NCBI GenBank assembly: GCA_963924555.1
Contig: OZ004587.1
Span: forward strand, 3,162,001 to 3,226,000
Direction of reading: 5' to 3'
From: Crambe crambe
Taxonomy: Eukaryota > Porifera > Demospongiae > Poecilosclerida > Crambeidae
Length of the DNA: 64,000 bases
In this document: piece after piece, positions 41,561 to 54,850 of the stretch
Numbering within the stretch: the stretch's first letter is position 1
Layout of the letters: the number at the start of each line of letters is the position of its first letter
Made by a program: the position numbers and the translations under genes
The notes under the pieces: model-generated
What the model was told of the DNA's origin: nothing
Database searches by the model: none
The model's input: only the letters and a program-made list of their open reading frames with translations

Positions 41561-42847
41561 AAAACACCGAACTCTTTGGTTGCCTTAGGGAACCCTTTGG
41601 GCCTGCCACAACAGTGCGTGAGTGAATAGTACGTCCAATACTCCTAACGCTCGCTGCGCTCGCTCCCTTGCAGGAGCTATTATAATACATTGTTCCGGTG
41701 TCAGAGTTTACCGGTATTTTGTCGCTGGGAGATTCTGTTGCGTCGACTAGGAAATTATGTCGCGAGCGACCTAATCTCGTACCCGCCAGGATATATTGTC
41801 GTGCGCTGCATATTAAGTTGCTATTGATGGTATAGCTATATCTGATTACACAAAGACAATCGCTCGCCAACAAATTGCCCTAGCAATAAAAAATCTCATA
41901 GGTCGTTTCTGTCTTGGTGATGTTATAAGGATATATATTTCTATGCTGTTTATAGGTGCATCGAAATCTCAAGCTTGTTAGCTATTCACCTTTATAGTTG
42001 CGTGTATTCGCTCATACTTCAAAGGAGTAAGTTTTTTTCTAGTGTCTTGCTTAGCAAGAAAGTTGATATTTTTTGCAAGTGTACAGCGATGGAATATTTA
42101 CTAGGGCAATGTTCAACATTCAGTTGACAGCGAGCGAGCAAGCAAGCGATTTTCATTTGCTGTTGAGTATCTGTAGCAATGTGCAGCATTTGACAGTGAG
42201 CAATTAAAGTAGCTGATAGGCTTCAGTGCTTGATATTGCTAAGAGTCATGTAAGTGGTGGCAGGCAGCTGCATACATGCTTACCTCAAAGCACTTAGATA
42301 AGCCTAGTGCCTACAAGCCACTTAGATAAGCCTCTTGTGCCTGCTGCCCAAAAGCCTGTAGAAATGTTGAGCTGATAGTTCATTTGTGCTTTGCTGTTGT
42401 GTTATGTAGCTAAGTGGCAGGCAGTTGCATGCATAGAAAGCTAAGTACTTACCACAAAGCACTTAGATATGTCTAGTGCCTACAATCCACTTAGATAAGC
42501 CTAGCCTACTATCCACCATGCTATATACAAAGCGATGTAGAAATCAATTAAGCAATTACAACTGGAGCATGCGCATAAATGCACGTGCAGGGGCGCTACT
42601 ATTGCACGACACACGTACGCCTGGGGCATTTTGGAGTGTAGACCTAGATATATATATATGTATTTACAATTTCAATGAGTCATGACCTGAGAGTCCGCTC
42701 GCTGCAATAACTGATCTCTATATTGATGTGAATGCATGATTGAGCTTTATACAAATCAGTATTGCAAAATATTCTAGATAGCTATATACTTACGTGTAAT
42801 AGCTAGCTAGCTAGATGCTACCATAGATATACTAGACTACATACACA

Positions 42848-43872
42848 GGATTGGAAACGGGGCATGTGCGCGTATAATTTATAGACCATCCGTGTAGGTA
42901 CCTGGCGAACAGAGAAATCTTACACAAAATAAGAAAGAGGGTGAAAGGCAAGGTATTTAGCGCAGCAATAATTATGATTATAAGTGAAAAGGCTGTTGCT
43001 ATGGAAGAAAAACGTGACCGAAAAGTTTTGTGGCACTCTACTACTAAAATAGAAGTCTAGCTGCTTTACTTTTGGTATAAAATGAAAGATATTAGTTGAC
43101 CATATGAATTCAAGTAGTTTTAATTTTGTGCAGGGCTGGAGATAGCATGTCATTTGCCATTGATGATGTAAGAAGCCACTTCACTACGTTGTTGTTCTTA
43201 TGTGAGGAGATGAGGTACCTTCTTGTATCAAGGGCAGGGAAGGATACACTGGGGCAGCTTTACTCTTCATTTTGATCCACCAAAACAAGTATATAACAAC
43301 AAATCTCTAGATGAATTGGATGTTCAGCAGTGCACTATCAGTATCATTTTCTTATTATAACATGAAAGGAAATATGTGTAAAGTAAAGTGACAGTATTAG
43401 TTGGTACATTATAGTATCCTTCTTTACTACAGCTTTTCTTGATAGCCAGTCATGGGTAATCTGAAGAAACAGTAACATTGACATGATTTTTTTTACAGGC
43501 ACATTTAAACAGTAAATATGTACATATGAATGATCACTATACCTAACAGATTAGTGGGAAAAAAGAGACTATACTTTTAACATCCAAGCTCCAGAGGTCC
43601 ACGCGAAGTCGAACTACCATTATTACTCGCAATTATACCCTCTAACACTTGAAAAACCAGCCTTTTTAAGAATTATGCTTGTTTAGCAATATACTAGCAC
43701 ACTCTTTGCATTCTTTAAATAAACCAATTGGCCATAATTAAGCAGAAATTTGGCACACTACTTCTCCTCCCCTGTTTATTTGGGGCAATTTAGTACGAAC
43801 AGCTGCCTACACGGATTGATTCTCGGTATTGTCGTTGTGGGCGCACGTGACCTGTTTCCAATCCTGTGTACG
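42848..43872. mobile_element. About 1-kb element with ACAGGATTGGAAAC(A/G)GG ends
   Basis: Inverted ends ACACAGGATTGGAAACGGG (about 42850) and CCTGTTTCCAATCCTGTGT (about 43852-43870) lie within mirrored CTAGTATATCTATG flanks. The right arm has only the outer part (about 53817-54090). The interior around 43140-43840 is present in the left array only. No transposase found. Confidence 0.5.
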
Positions 43873-43974
43873 TAATCTAGTATATCTATGATGCTACAGA
43901 GCAACATGTCTCTTAGCTACTATAGAAAGTTAGAAAGTAAAAAATTAGCTATTACATAGCTTAATAGCTAGCTA

Positions 43975-44055
43975 CAAATCGGGAATCGAACCCGACACCG
44001 CACGTTCAATTACACGGCACTAACCGATGGCATCGCATCAGTGGCAACGCTGCAA
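43975..44055 (-). repeat. tRNA-derived SINE-like module, type A
   Basis: Minus strand carries a TAGCGCATCGG-like A box split by a small insertion and a GGGTTCGATTCCC B box about 45 nt downstream, the spacing of a tRNA gene. The acceptor ends do not pair, so it is not a functional tRNA gene. Confidence 0.55.
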
Positions 44056-44344
44056 ATATCCGTTCGAAAGCGATATTTATACTTCTAACCTAAAACTCTG
44101 GGCGAATGTTGCTTAGCCTTGGAGTCACAACAATGCGTGAATAGTACGTCCCATACACCTAACGCTCGCTCGCCATTATAATACATAGGCCAGCTTCGCT
44201 TGCCTATGTATCAGCTACTATTGTCCTGCCGGCTCTCTAATCGGAGCGAACGCAGCGAGCGTTCTGTATATGGGACGTACTATTCACCCACTGTTGTGAC
44301 TCCAAGGCTAGGGGTTAGAAGTATAAATATCGCTTTCAAACGGA

Positions 44345-44435
44345 TATTTGCAGCGTTGCCACTGTAGCGCATCGCATCGGTTAGTACCGTGTACTATTGA
44401 ACGTGCAGTCTCGGGTTCGATTCCCGATTTGTAGC
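44345..44435 (+). repeat. tRNA-derived SINE-like module, type A
   Basis: GTAGCGCATCGCATCGGTTAG (A box with a 5-nt CATCG duplication), then CTCGGGTTCGATTCCCGAT (T arm and B box). Plus orientation, facing the copy at 43975; together they form a short inverted pair. Confidence 0.6.
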
Positions 44436-45657
44436 TAGCTATTGAGCTATCTTATAGCAAGAACTATAATTTTTATTTTCTAACTTTCTATAGTAGCTAA
44501 GAGACATGTTGCTCTGTAGCATGTAGCTAGCTATTACACGTAAGTAGCTATCAAGAATATTTTGTAATACTGCTCAATCATGCATTCACATTAATATAGC
44601 TAGATCAGTTATAAATATTCCATCGCTGTACACTTGCAAAAAATATTAACTTTATAGCTTAGCAAGACACTAGAAAAAAAAATATGCTTCTTTGAAGTAT
44701 GAGCGAACACACCCAACTATAAGAAATTTCGATGCACAATAGAAATATAGCCTGGAGATATCATTATAGAAGATTTCATCATCAAGACAGAAACGACCTA
44801 TGAGATTTTTTATTGCTAGGGCGATTTGTTGGCGAGAGATTGTCTTTGTATAATCAGATATAGCTATACCACTTCTCCAATAGCTACTTCATATGCAGCG
44901 CGCGACAATATATCCTGGCGGGGACGACATTAGGTCGCTCGCTACAGAATCTCCCAGCGACAAAATAAACGAAGCTAGACCTGCCCTAGCTCTATCTCGG
45001 AGATCAATCAACACATGAACGTATCTGGCAGAAGCTTAATAATGTACTAACTATACTCAAATATCAAATGAATAGTTCTAGGGCTGGGAGATTCTGTCGC
45101 GGCGACAAAATATCCTATCGCGAGCGACGTAATCTCATCACCGCCTGAATATAATGTCGCGCGCTGCATATGAAGTAGCTATTGGAGAGGTGGTATAGCT
45201 ATATCTGATTATACAAAGACAATCGCTCGCCAACAAATTGCACTAGCAATAAAAAATCTCATGTTTCTCTCTTGGTGATGTATCTCTTCTATAATGATAT
45301 CTCCTGGTTATATTTCTATGCTGTTTATAGGTGCATCGAAATCTCAAGTTTGTTAGCTATTCACCTTTATAGTTGGGTGTATTCGCTCATACTTCAAAGG
45401 AGCATGTTTTTGTCTTGCTTAGCTAGACAGTTAATGTTTTTTACAAGTGTACAACGATAGAATATTTATAACTGATCTATATTGATGTGAATGCATGATT
45501 GAGCTTTATACAAATCTGTATTGCAAAATATTCTAGATAGCTAATTACGTGTAATAGCTAGCTTGATGCTACAGAGCAACATGTCTCTTATCTACTATAG
45601 TAAGTTAGGAAGTAAAAATTATAGTTTTTGCTATAACATAGCTCAATAGCTAGCTAC

Positions 45658-45735
45658 AAATCGGGAATCGAACTCGAGACCGCACGTTCAATAGTACACG
45701 GCACTAGCCAATACGATGCGCTACAGTGGCAACGT
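45658..45735 (-). repeat. tRNA-derived SINE-like module, type A
   Basis: Same layout as the module at 43975: B-box complement GGGAATCGAACTCGAGACCG, then GCACTAGCCAATACGATGCG. Confidence 0.5.
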
Positions 45736-46724
45736 TGCAAATATCCGATATTTATACTTCTAACCTCAAACTCTGGGCGAGTGTTGGCTAGCCTTGGAAT
45801 CACAACAGTGCGAGAGTACGTCCAGAGATATTCTATCGCTTAGTTCGCTCGCCATTATAATACATATAGGCAAGCTTCGCTTGCCTATGTATTAGCTACT
45901 ATTGTCCTGCCGGCACTCCAAGGTAAGCTAATCAGAGCCGGCTGCCGGTGTCACAGTTTATTTCGTCGCTGGGAAATGCTGTCGCAACTACAAAATAACC
46001 TAGAAAATTCTGTCGTGAGTGACTTAATCTCCTAGGATATTTCGTCGCCGCCAGGATATATCGTCGCTGCATATAAAGTAGCTATCGAAGAACTGGTATA
46101 GCTCTATCTGATTATACAAACACAATCGCTCACCAATAAAAAGCTCTCCTAGCAATAAAAATCTTGATCGTTTCTACTTCAGAGTTCAATATAGGCTGTG
46201 TCTACTGTCCTATATATTGCGGTATTTTGTCGCTGGGAGATTCTGTCGCGTCGACAAAAATTATGTCGCGAGCGACCTAATCTCGTCCTCGCCAGGATAT
46301 ATTGTCGCGCGCTACATATGAAATAGCTATTGGAGAGGTGGTATAGATATACAAAGACAATCGCTCGCCAACAAATTACTCTAGCAATAAAAAATCTCAT
46401 AGGTTTTGATGCTATAATGATATATATATATACTTGTTTATAGGTGGATCAAAATCTCAAGCTTGTTAGCTATTCATCCTTATAGTTGCTTAAGGAGCAA
46501 GTTTTTTTCTAATGTCTTGCTGAGCTAGAAAGTTGATTTCTGCAAGTGTACAGCGATGGAATATTTATTACTGATCTATATTCATTATCGACCTTTATAC
46601 AAATTGCTACTTATGTTTAATAGCTAGCAAGATGCTACAGAGCAACATGTCTCTTAGCTACTATAGAAAGATAGAAAATAAAAAATTATGCTATAACAGC
46701 TCAATAGCTGACTACAAGTAGAGA

Positions 46725-46795
46725 ATCGAACCAGAGACCGCACGTTCAATAGTACACGGCACTAACCAATGCGATGCGCTACAGTGGTAAGGCTT
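46725..46795 (-). repeat. tRNA-derived SINE-like module, type A, diverged
   Basis: B-box complement GAATCGAACCAGAGACC followed by GCACTAACCAATGCGATGCG. Confidence 0.45.
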
Positions 46796-47584
46796 CAAAT
46801 ATCAGTTTGAAAGCGATATTTATACTTCTAATCTCAAACTCTGTGCGAGTGTTGCCTAGTCTTGGATGTCTACATTATTCTTATTTTTTAGCCTGATATG
46901 CTTTTCAGAAATTCCAGTTAGGATTACCCACTATGTATACTCTTCAAGTGAGTATGGTTGAAAGAGTTTGCTAGGAGAGAAAAAAATCAGATGATGAATC
47001 AGATGAATCGCTGGACCTTTTAGTACATCCAGTAGGGACCATACAGAACTATCAGTGTCATTAAAACTTGTAGCAGTAAAACTAGGACTAGGACTAGAAA
47101 TAGAATCTAGAGAAGTAGAGCTACAGGAGCTAGACCCACTAGAGTGTATATTCTAAACTATTCTCGTTCCCTATTATGCATGTAAGCTAGAATCAGCTCA
47201 AAATTATGCTAGCATAATGTAGACATCCCTATCTGCCGGCAAACCAAGGAAAACGAATAAGAGCCAGCTGCCGGTGTCACAGTTTATTTTATCGCTGGGG
47301 GATTCTGTTGCGGCGACAAAATATCCTAGGAAATTCTGTCGCGAGCGACCTAGTCTCAGATATTATTGTCGCGCGCTGCATATAAGGTAGCCAACAAATT
47401 GCCCTAGCAATAAATAATCTCATAGGTCATTTCTGTCTCGGTGATAAATTTTTCTATTATAGCTACTTACGTGTAATAGCTAGCTAGCTAGATGCTACAG
47501 AGCATGTCTCTTAGCTATTATAGAAAGCTAGAAAGTAAAAAATTATAGTTTTTGCTATAACATAGCTCGATAGCTAGCTACAAA

Positions 47585-47660
47585 TTGGAAATCGAACCCG
47601 AGACCGCACGTTCAATAGTACACGGAACTAACCGATACTATGCGCTACAGTGCCAACGGT
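47585..47660 (-). repeat. tRNA-derived SINE-like module, type A
   Basis: B-box complement GGAAATCGAACCCGAGACCG followed by GGAACTAACCGATACTATGC. Confidence 0.5.
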
Positions 47661-48693
47661 GTAAAAATCCGTTTGAAAGCGATATTTATTCTTCAACTCT
47701 GAGCGAGTATTACCTAGCCTTGGAGTTACAACAGTGCGTGAATAGTACGTCCCATACACCTAACGCTCGCTGCGTTCGTCCCAATTATAATATATAGGCC
47801 AGCTTCGCTTGCCTATATATTAGCTACAGGCTCTCCAAGGTAAGCTAATCAGATGGTGTTATAGTTAATTTTGTCGCTGGGAGATTCTGTCGCGGCGACA
47901 AAATATCCTGCCTGATATTTCGTCGCCGCCAGGATATATATTATCGCTGCATATAAGTTGCTATCGGAGAGGTGGTATAGCTAAAGACAATCGCTCACCA
48001 ACAAATTGCCCTAACAAAAAATCATCTAGATAGTTTCTATCTTAGTCTTCTATAATGATATTGTAGGATATTTTTCACTAGTTATTACTATATTTCTATG
48101 CTGTTTATTTGTGTATCAAAATCTCAAGCTTGTTAGCTATTCACCTTCATAGTTATATATCGCTCATACTTCAGGAGCATGTTTCTTTTTCTAGTATCTT
48201 GCTTACCAAAAAATTAATATTTTTTGCAAGTGTACAGCGATGGAATATTTATAACTGATCTATATTGATGTGAATGCATGATTGATTTATACAAATCAGT
48301 ATTGGGAAATATTCTAGATAGCTACTTAAGCATAATAGCTAGCTAAATGCTACAAAGCAACACGTCTCTTTGCTACTATAGAAAGTAAAAAATTATATAT
48401 GTTCCGCACGGATGCTGAACTTCTGTCCTGTAACATAAAGGGATGGCCCGTTACGTAACCGGACCATACCTACTTGCCCGGTTGTAAAGAACAAACTCTC
48501 AACTCGAGCACCTGAGGGCCTGCATGCATCCTGAAAACGCAAAAAGAAAAGAAATGCTTATGAAGAGTGGCGCTGAAAGGGTAGAAATTTCAGTTATAGA
48601 GTGAAAACATATATATATAGTTAGTACTCTGAATGTGTGGTCTCGCGTTCGATTCTCGATTTTTCTTTTTCTATCTTTAAAAATAATTTTTTT

Positions 48694-49011
48694 AAGTGTC
48701 CTGGAGCCGGGACCAGGTGCCTGGACTGATTGTCTACTGTCGCGTTGCCGGAACAGTAGACACAGCCTATATCGGACTCTGTTGTAGATTTTTATTGCTA
48801 GGAGAGCAATTTGTTGGTGAGCAATTGTGCTTATATAATCAGATATAGCTATAAGTGTCCTGGAGCCGGGACCAGGTGCCTGGACTGATTGTCTACTGTC
48901 GCGTTGCCGGAACAGTAGACACAGCCTATATCGGACTCTGTTGTAGATTTTTATTGCTAGGAGAGCAATTTGTTGGTGAGCGATTGTGCTTATATAATCA
49001 GATATAGCTAT
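48694..49011. repeat. 159-bp tandem duplication
   Basis: Units 48694-48852 and 48853-49011 differ at a single position by eye (gagcAattg versus gagcGattg). The unit starts AAGTGTCCTGGAGCCGGGAC and lies within the GTCGC array near the centre of palindrome 2. Confidence 0.9.
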
Positions 49012-49364
49012 ACTACCTCTCCGATAGCTACTTAATATGCAGCGACAATATATCTTGGCGGCGAGGAAGTATCCTAAGAGATTAGGTTTCCTAGAATATT
49101 TTATCGCCGCGACAGAATCTCCCAGCGACAAAATAAACTATGACACCGGCAGTCGGCTCTAATATAAGCTTACATTGGAGTGCCGGCAGGACAATAGTAG
49201 CTAATACATAGGCAAGCGAAGCTTGCCTATGTATTATAATGGCGAGCGAACGAAGCGATAGAATATATCTGGACGTACTCACGCACTGTTGTGACTTCAA
49301 GGCTAGGTAACAGTCGCCCAAAGTTCGAAGTTAGAAGTATAAATATCGCGGATATTTGCAGCGT

Positions 49365-49415
49365 TGCCACTGTAGCGCATCGATCTCGGGTTCGATTCCC
49401 GATTTGTAGCTAGCT
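49365..49415 (+). repeat. tRNA-derived SINE-like module, internally deleted
   Basis: GTAGCGCATCG joins directly to ATCTCGGGTTCGATTCCCG; the anticodon-arm part is missing. Confidence 0.5.
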
Positions 49416-50264
49416 ATTATGTTATAGCAAAAACTATAATTTTTTACTTTCTAGTAGCTAAGAGATAGTTAGCTATTACACGTAAGTAGCTATCTAGAAT
49501 ATTGATTTCAATCATGAATATAGAGATCAGTTATAAATATTCCATCGCTCTACACTTGTAAAAAAATATTAACTTTCTAGCTAATCAATACAATAGAAAA
49601 AAAACTTGCTCATTTGAAGTAGGAGCGAATAAATGCAACTATAAAGGTTAATAGCTAACAAGCTTACGATTTCGATGCATCTATAAACAGCATAGAAATA
49701 TATATCATTTTATAGCATCAAGACAGAAACGACCTATGAGATTTTTTATTGCTAGGGCAATTTATTGGAGAGCGATTGTCTTTGTATAATCTGATATAGC
49801 TATACCACCTCTCCAATAGCTACTTTATATACAGTGCGCGACAATATATCCTGGCGGTGATGAGATTAGGTCGCTCTCGACATAATTTCAAATACCGGTA
49901 AACTCTGACACCGGGACAATGTATTATAATAGCTCCTGCAAGGGAGCGAGCGCAGCTAGAGTTAGGAGTATGGGACGTACTATTCACTCGTGCACTGTTG
50001 TGGCAGGCCCAAAGGGTTCCCTAAGAACACTAAAGAGTTCGGTGTTTTTAACCTTAGACCTTGAACTTCTGATTAGTTACCTTGAAGTGCCGGCAGGACA
50101 ATAGTAGCTAATACATAGGCTATCAAAGCTGGCCTATGTATTATATTGGCGAGCGAACGCTGCGAACGTTAGGTGTATGGGATGTACTATTAACGCACTG
50201 TTGTAACTCTCAGCCTAGCAACACTCGCCAAGAGTTTGATGTTAGAAGTATAAATATCGCTTTC

Positions 50265-50350
50265 AAGCAGCTTTTACACTGTAGCGCATCGCATCGATTA
50301 GTGCCGTATACTATTGAACGTGCGGTCTCGGGTTCGATTCCCTGTTTGTA
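50265..50350 (+). repeat. tRNA-derived SINE-like module, type A
   Basis: GTAGCGCATCGCATCGATTAG then GGTCTCGGGTTCGATTCCC. Confidence 0.55.
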
Positions 50351-51029
50351 GCTAGCTATTGAGCTATGTTATAGAATTCTTTACTTTCTAACTTTTTATA
50401 GTATCTAAGAGACATGTTTCTCTGTAGCATCTAGCTAGCTATTACACGTAAGTTACTATCCGGAATATTGTGCAATACTGATTTGTATATATATAAAGCT
50501 CAATCATGCATTCACAACAATATAGATCACATATAAATATTCCATCGCTGTACACTTGAAAAATATCAACTTTTTAGCTAAGAAAGAAACTAGAAAAATA
50601 AACATGCCCCTAAAGTATGAGCGACATATATATACTATAAAGGTTAATAGCTAACAAACTTGAGATTTCGATGCACCTATAAACAGCATAGAAATATAGC
50701 CAGGAGATATTATAGAAGAGATTCATCACCAAAACAGTACCGACATATGAGATTTTTATTGCTAGGGCAATTTGTTGGCGAGCGATTGTCTTTGTATAAT
50801 CAGAGATAGCTATATTACCTCTTCAATAGCCACTTTGTATGCAGCGCGCGACAATATATCCAGGCGGAGACTAGATTAGATCGCTAGCGACAGAATTTCC
50901 TAGAATATTTTGTCGCCGCGACAGAATCTCCCAGCCCTAGTACTAAAATCAACGGCGCTAACTGTGAACATAGCAAACTGGTTCATTTCGTGTTTGATTA
51001 TAGTTAGTACATTATTAAACTTCTGCTGG

Positions 51030-51890
51030 ATACGTTAATGGGTCTATCTTTGTGAAGTATGGTGATACTTTACACTAAGAAGGTATATTTTTTTGCTTGG
51101 AGATCACTCCCTGGTAAGTACTGTGTATTATATTTTCAGATAAAATGGATATTATCATGTTTTAAAGTCTTTGAAAGCCTTTTTGGAGTGTTCTACCATG
51201 TAGTAGTTATGTAGAAGCCATCTGATTATTGAGACACCATTTTTTTCACAGATCTCTATGCCATCACTGTGATATCGGCGTATCATGCTGATATGTAGAA
51301 TGGTGCTAATTTCACCAATTAGAACCAGTTATTCCAGTGTTATTACTGCTACTGCTTCCTAAGAGTGTATATCTGTATAAATATTCTGATTAGAGATGAT
51401 TTTTGCTGATCATAGATACATGAGACGTATAATTACAAGAGCAGTCCTATTGTATGTGGGAGTAACAGTATGTACGAATTCTATTACACAGTTTGCTAGT
51501 AGACTCTCCTGTGTGTTCTGATTTGACTTGAAGTGGTCTGTGTGGATTGATCACCTACCAACGTAAACTTTATTCCACCATGAAGTCATACAATTTTTAT
51601 TGCTAATTCTGTTTCAGGTGAAGTGACACAACTGGATTGAGTCAGACTTTCAATGTAGAAAGAATTAGATCCCACTGTGTTGTTTGGATCTCATTATTCC
51701 ATTATTTTAGCACATATTTATCATGTCCACAGCTATTAATTTAAGCAGCAGTATTTTGAGTTAAAAAATATACCCTCTTAGAAATTTGGTTCAGAAGATT
51801 ATTTCAAGTGTTTACTTCACTATTGTATCTACTGAACTAATGGCAAAACATCTGGAACAATGCTGTGGGCTTTAAAAATAACCACCTTCA
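51030..51890. other. Unique sequence in the array, no gene recognised
   Basis: AT-rich, without repeat-family boxes and without ORFs above 60 codons. Possibly older host sequence trapped in the array. A 71-aa ORF at 52826-53041, beyond the foldback element, may belong to the same remnant but has no recognised family. Confidence 0.35.
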
Positions 51891-51891
51891 A

Positions 51892-52805
51892 TGGGCCCTA
51901 TGCATAATAAAATCTCACACTGTTTTTCTAAATGACGCACACTAGCGCGAATTTACCGGGAACCATTTCAGGGGTAATGACCTGACAACCGCAGAGCTTG
52001 TAAACTGTCAATTTTGAACTACAACAAACAGTTGCTGCGCGTAAGCTATGTGCTATATAACCACAGACAGAGCCTTGGAACAGCAAGACAAGACCTTGTA
52101 TAAGTGCTACAGCTATTGCAGGTAAACTAACATAGTGCATGCGCTGCAAAATGCAGCTTTTGGCGAGCTAACCTTTTTAGAGGTGGCTGTAGGGCTAGGG
52201 GCACTACATTTGAGGCCAGCTGAAGTTCCAAATGAATTTGCAGGCTACCTTCAAAGTGCATTTTGACTGTATTGACTGTATTTGACTGTATTGAAGAAGA
52301 GAATAATGCTGTAGTTAATTTAGTACAAGCTGTTGCTATGTATTAATAACAATACTGCCAAAGACTACATCCACAAAGGAAGAAATCTATCTAGCTAGTC
52401 CACTCTGTGGTTGGGGTTGACCAGCTACAACACTAGATGTTCCATTCGTGGAGGTTTGAAGGTAGGCTGCAAATTCATTTGGAACTTCAGCTGGCCTCAA
52501 GTATAGTGCCACACCTCTAAAAAGGTTAGCTCGCTAAAAGCTGCATTTTGCAGTGCATGCACTATGTTAGTTTACCTGTAATAGCTGTAGCACTTGTATA
52601 AGGTTTTGTCTTGCTGTTGCTAGGCTCTGTCTGTGGTTATTTACCACATAGCTCACGCGCAGCAGCTGTTCAAAATTGACAGTTTACAAGCTCTGCGGTT
52701 GTCAGGTCATTACCCCTGAAATGGTTCCCGGTAAAATCGCGCAAGTGTGCGTCATTTAGAAAAACTGTGTGCGTTATTTGGAGATTTTATTATGCATAGG
52801 GCCCA
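51892..52805. mobile_element. Foldback element with TGGGCCCTATGC ends, 914 bp
   Basis: Outer ends TGGGCCCTATGCATAATAAA and the reverse complement are followed by arms of about 370 bp that are inverted copies with some mismatches; the loop (about 52270-52430) is unique. No clear target duplication. The small ORF on its minus strand (51928-52149) is not recognised. Confidence 0.75.
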
Positions 52806-53702
52806 TTATTGAAGATTAGCTCCATGTGTTGATGGAATGCCCAGTTATCACAAGAAGCCCAGAGTTTATGCACAATAGTTATTGGGGCTCTTCACAGGTG
52901 TGGCTTACTCAGAATAAAGGTTTATTTAGGCACAGAAAGAAGAAAGGCAGCCATAGCAACGTACTACTTAGCGTTCTTAACCGTTGCTATGTGCAGATTG
53001 AGCAATATCGTAATTATTTACACGTATCTAATTTAGTGTAAATGCCGCCGGCAAACGGCCGTGTATAGAAGAGATTCATCACCAAGACAGTAACAATCTA
53101 TGAGATTTTTTATTGCTAGGGCAATTTATTGGCGAGCGATTGTCTTTGTAGAATTAGATATAGCTATACCACCTCTCCACTACTTCATATGCAGCACGCG
53201 AAAATATATCCAGGCGGGGACGAGATTACGTCATAGAATCTCCCAGCCCTAGAACTAAAATAAACGGCGCTAACTGTAAACATAGCAAACTGGTTCATTT
53301 GGTGTTTGAGTATAGTTAGTACATTATTAAACTTCTGCTGGATACGTTCATGTGTTGATTGATCTCCGAGATAGAGCTAGTTATATGTGGGCAGGTCTAA
53401 CTTCGTTTATTTTGTCGCTGGGAGATTCTGTAGCGAGCGACCTAATCTCGTCTCCGCCAGGATATATTGTCGCGCGCTGCATATGAAGTAACTATTGGAG
53501 AGGTAGTATAGCTATATCTGATTATACAAAGACTATCGCTCGCCAACAAATTGCCCTAGCAATAAAAAATCTCATAGGTCGTTTCTATCTTGGTGATGAA
53601 TCTCTTCTATAATGATAATATCTCCTGGCTATATTTCTATGGTGCATCGACTATAGAAAGTTAGAAAGTAAAAAATTATAATTTTTGCTATAACATAGCT
53701 GC

Positions 53703-53780
53703 TACAAATCGGGAATCGAACCCGAGACTGCACGTTCAATAGTACACGATGCGATGCGCTATAGTGATAACGCTGCAAAT
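53703..53780 (-). repeat. tRNA-derived SINE-like module, type A
   Basis: B-box complement GGGAATCGAACCCGAGACTG; the A-box side is shortened (GATGCGATGCGCTATAG). Confidence 0.5.
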
Positions 53781-54756
53781 ATCCGCTTGAAAGCGATATT
53801 TATACTTCTAATCCTCCAGCCCTGCACAAAATTAAAACTACTTGAGTACATATGGTCCTTTTATACCAAAGGTAAGGCAACTAGACTTCTATTTTAGTAG
53901 TAGGAGTGCAACAAAACTTTTCAGTAACCTGTTTCCACGTTTTTCTTCCATAGCAACTGCCTTTTCATAATTATTGCTGCCCTAAATACCTTACCTTTCA
54001 CCCTTTCTTATTTTGTGTAAGATTTCTCTGTTCGCCAGGTACCTACACCGATGGTCTATAAATTACACGCGCGCATGTCCTGTTTCCAATCGTAGTCTAG
54101 TATATCTATGGTAGCATCTAGCTAGCTAGCTATTACACGTAAGCATAGCTATCTAGAATATTTTGCAATACTGATTTTGTATAAAGCTCAATCATGCATT
54201 CACATCAATATAGATCAGTTATAAATATTCCATCGCTGTACACTTGCAAAAAATATGAACTTTCTAGCTAAGCAAGACACTAGAAAAAAAACTTGCTCCT
54301 TTGAAGTATGAGCGAATACACGCAACTATAAAAGTGAATAGCTAACAAGCTTGAGATTTCGATGCACCTATAAACAGCATAGAAATATATATTATAACAT
54401 CACCAAGACAGAAACGACCTATGAGATTTTTTATTGCTAGGGCAATTTGTTGGCGAGCGATTGTCTTTGTATAATCAGATATAGCTATACCACCAATAGC
54501 AACTTAATATGCAGCGCACGACAATGTATCCTGGCGGGGACGAGATTAGGTCGCTCGCTACATGATTTCCTAGTTGACGCAACAGAATCTCCCAGTGACA
54601 AAATACCGACACCGGGACAATGTATTATAATAGCTCCTGCAAGGGAGCGAGCACAGCAAGCGTTAGGAGTATTGGACATACTATTCACTCACGCACTGTT
54701 GTGGCAGACCCAAAGGGTTCCCTAAGGCAACCAAAGAGTTCGGTGTTTTTAACCTT

Positions 54757-54850
54757 AGTGCATCGGTTAGTACATAGATATATCACACGTGTCATATATC
54801 TATGGTTAGTACTGCGTGCTATTGAATGTGTGGTCTCGCGTTTGATTCTG
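54757..54850 (+). repeat. tRNA-derived SINE-like module, type B
   Basis: TTAGTGCATCGGTTAGTAC, an internal TATATCTATGGTTAGTAC, and the B box GCGTTTGATTC. Mirror of 41457-41560. Confidence 0.5.

Noticed and set aside
41409-41873. 154-aa minus-strand ORF and its mirror at 54447-54886
   Set aside because: They lie wholly in GTCGC/tRNA-like repeat sequence and differ in frame between copies; not protein-coding.
48499-49131. 210-aa minus-strand ORF as a gene
   Set aside because: Its internal repeat is just the translation of the 159-bp tandem duplication of repeat DNA; no domain and no partner in other copies.
49365-49415. Functional tRNA gene
   Set aside because: B box is good, but the anticodon arm is missing and acceptor ends do not pair; it belongs to a repeat family.
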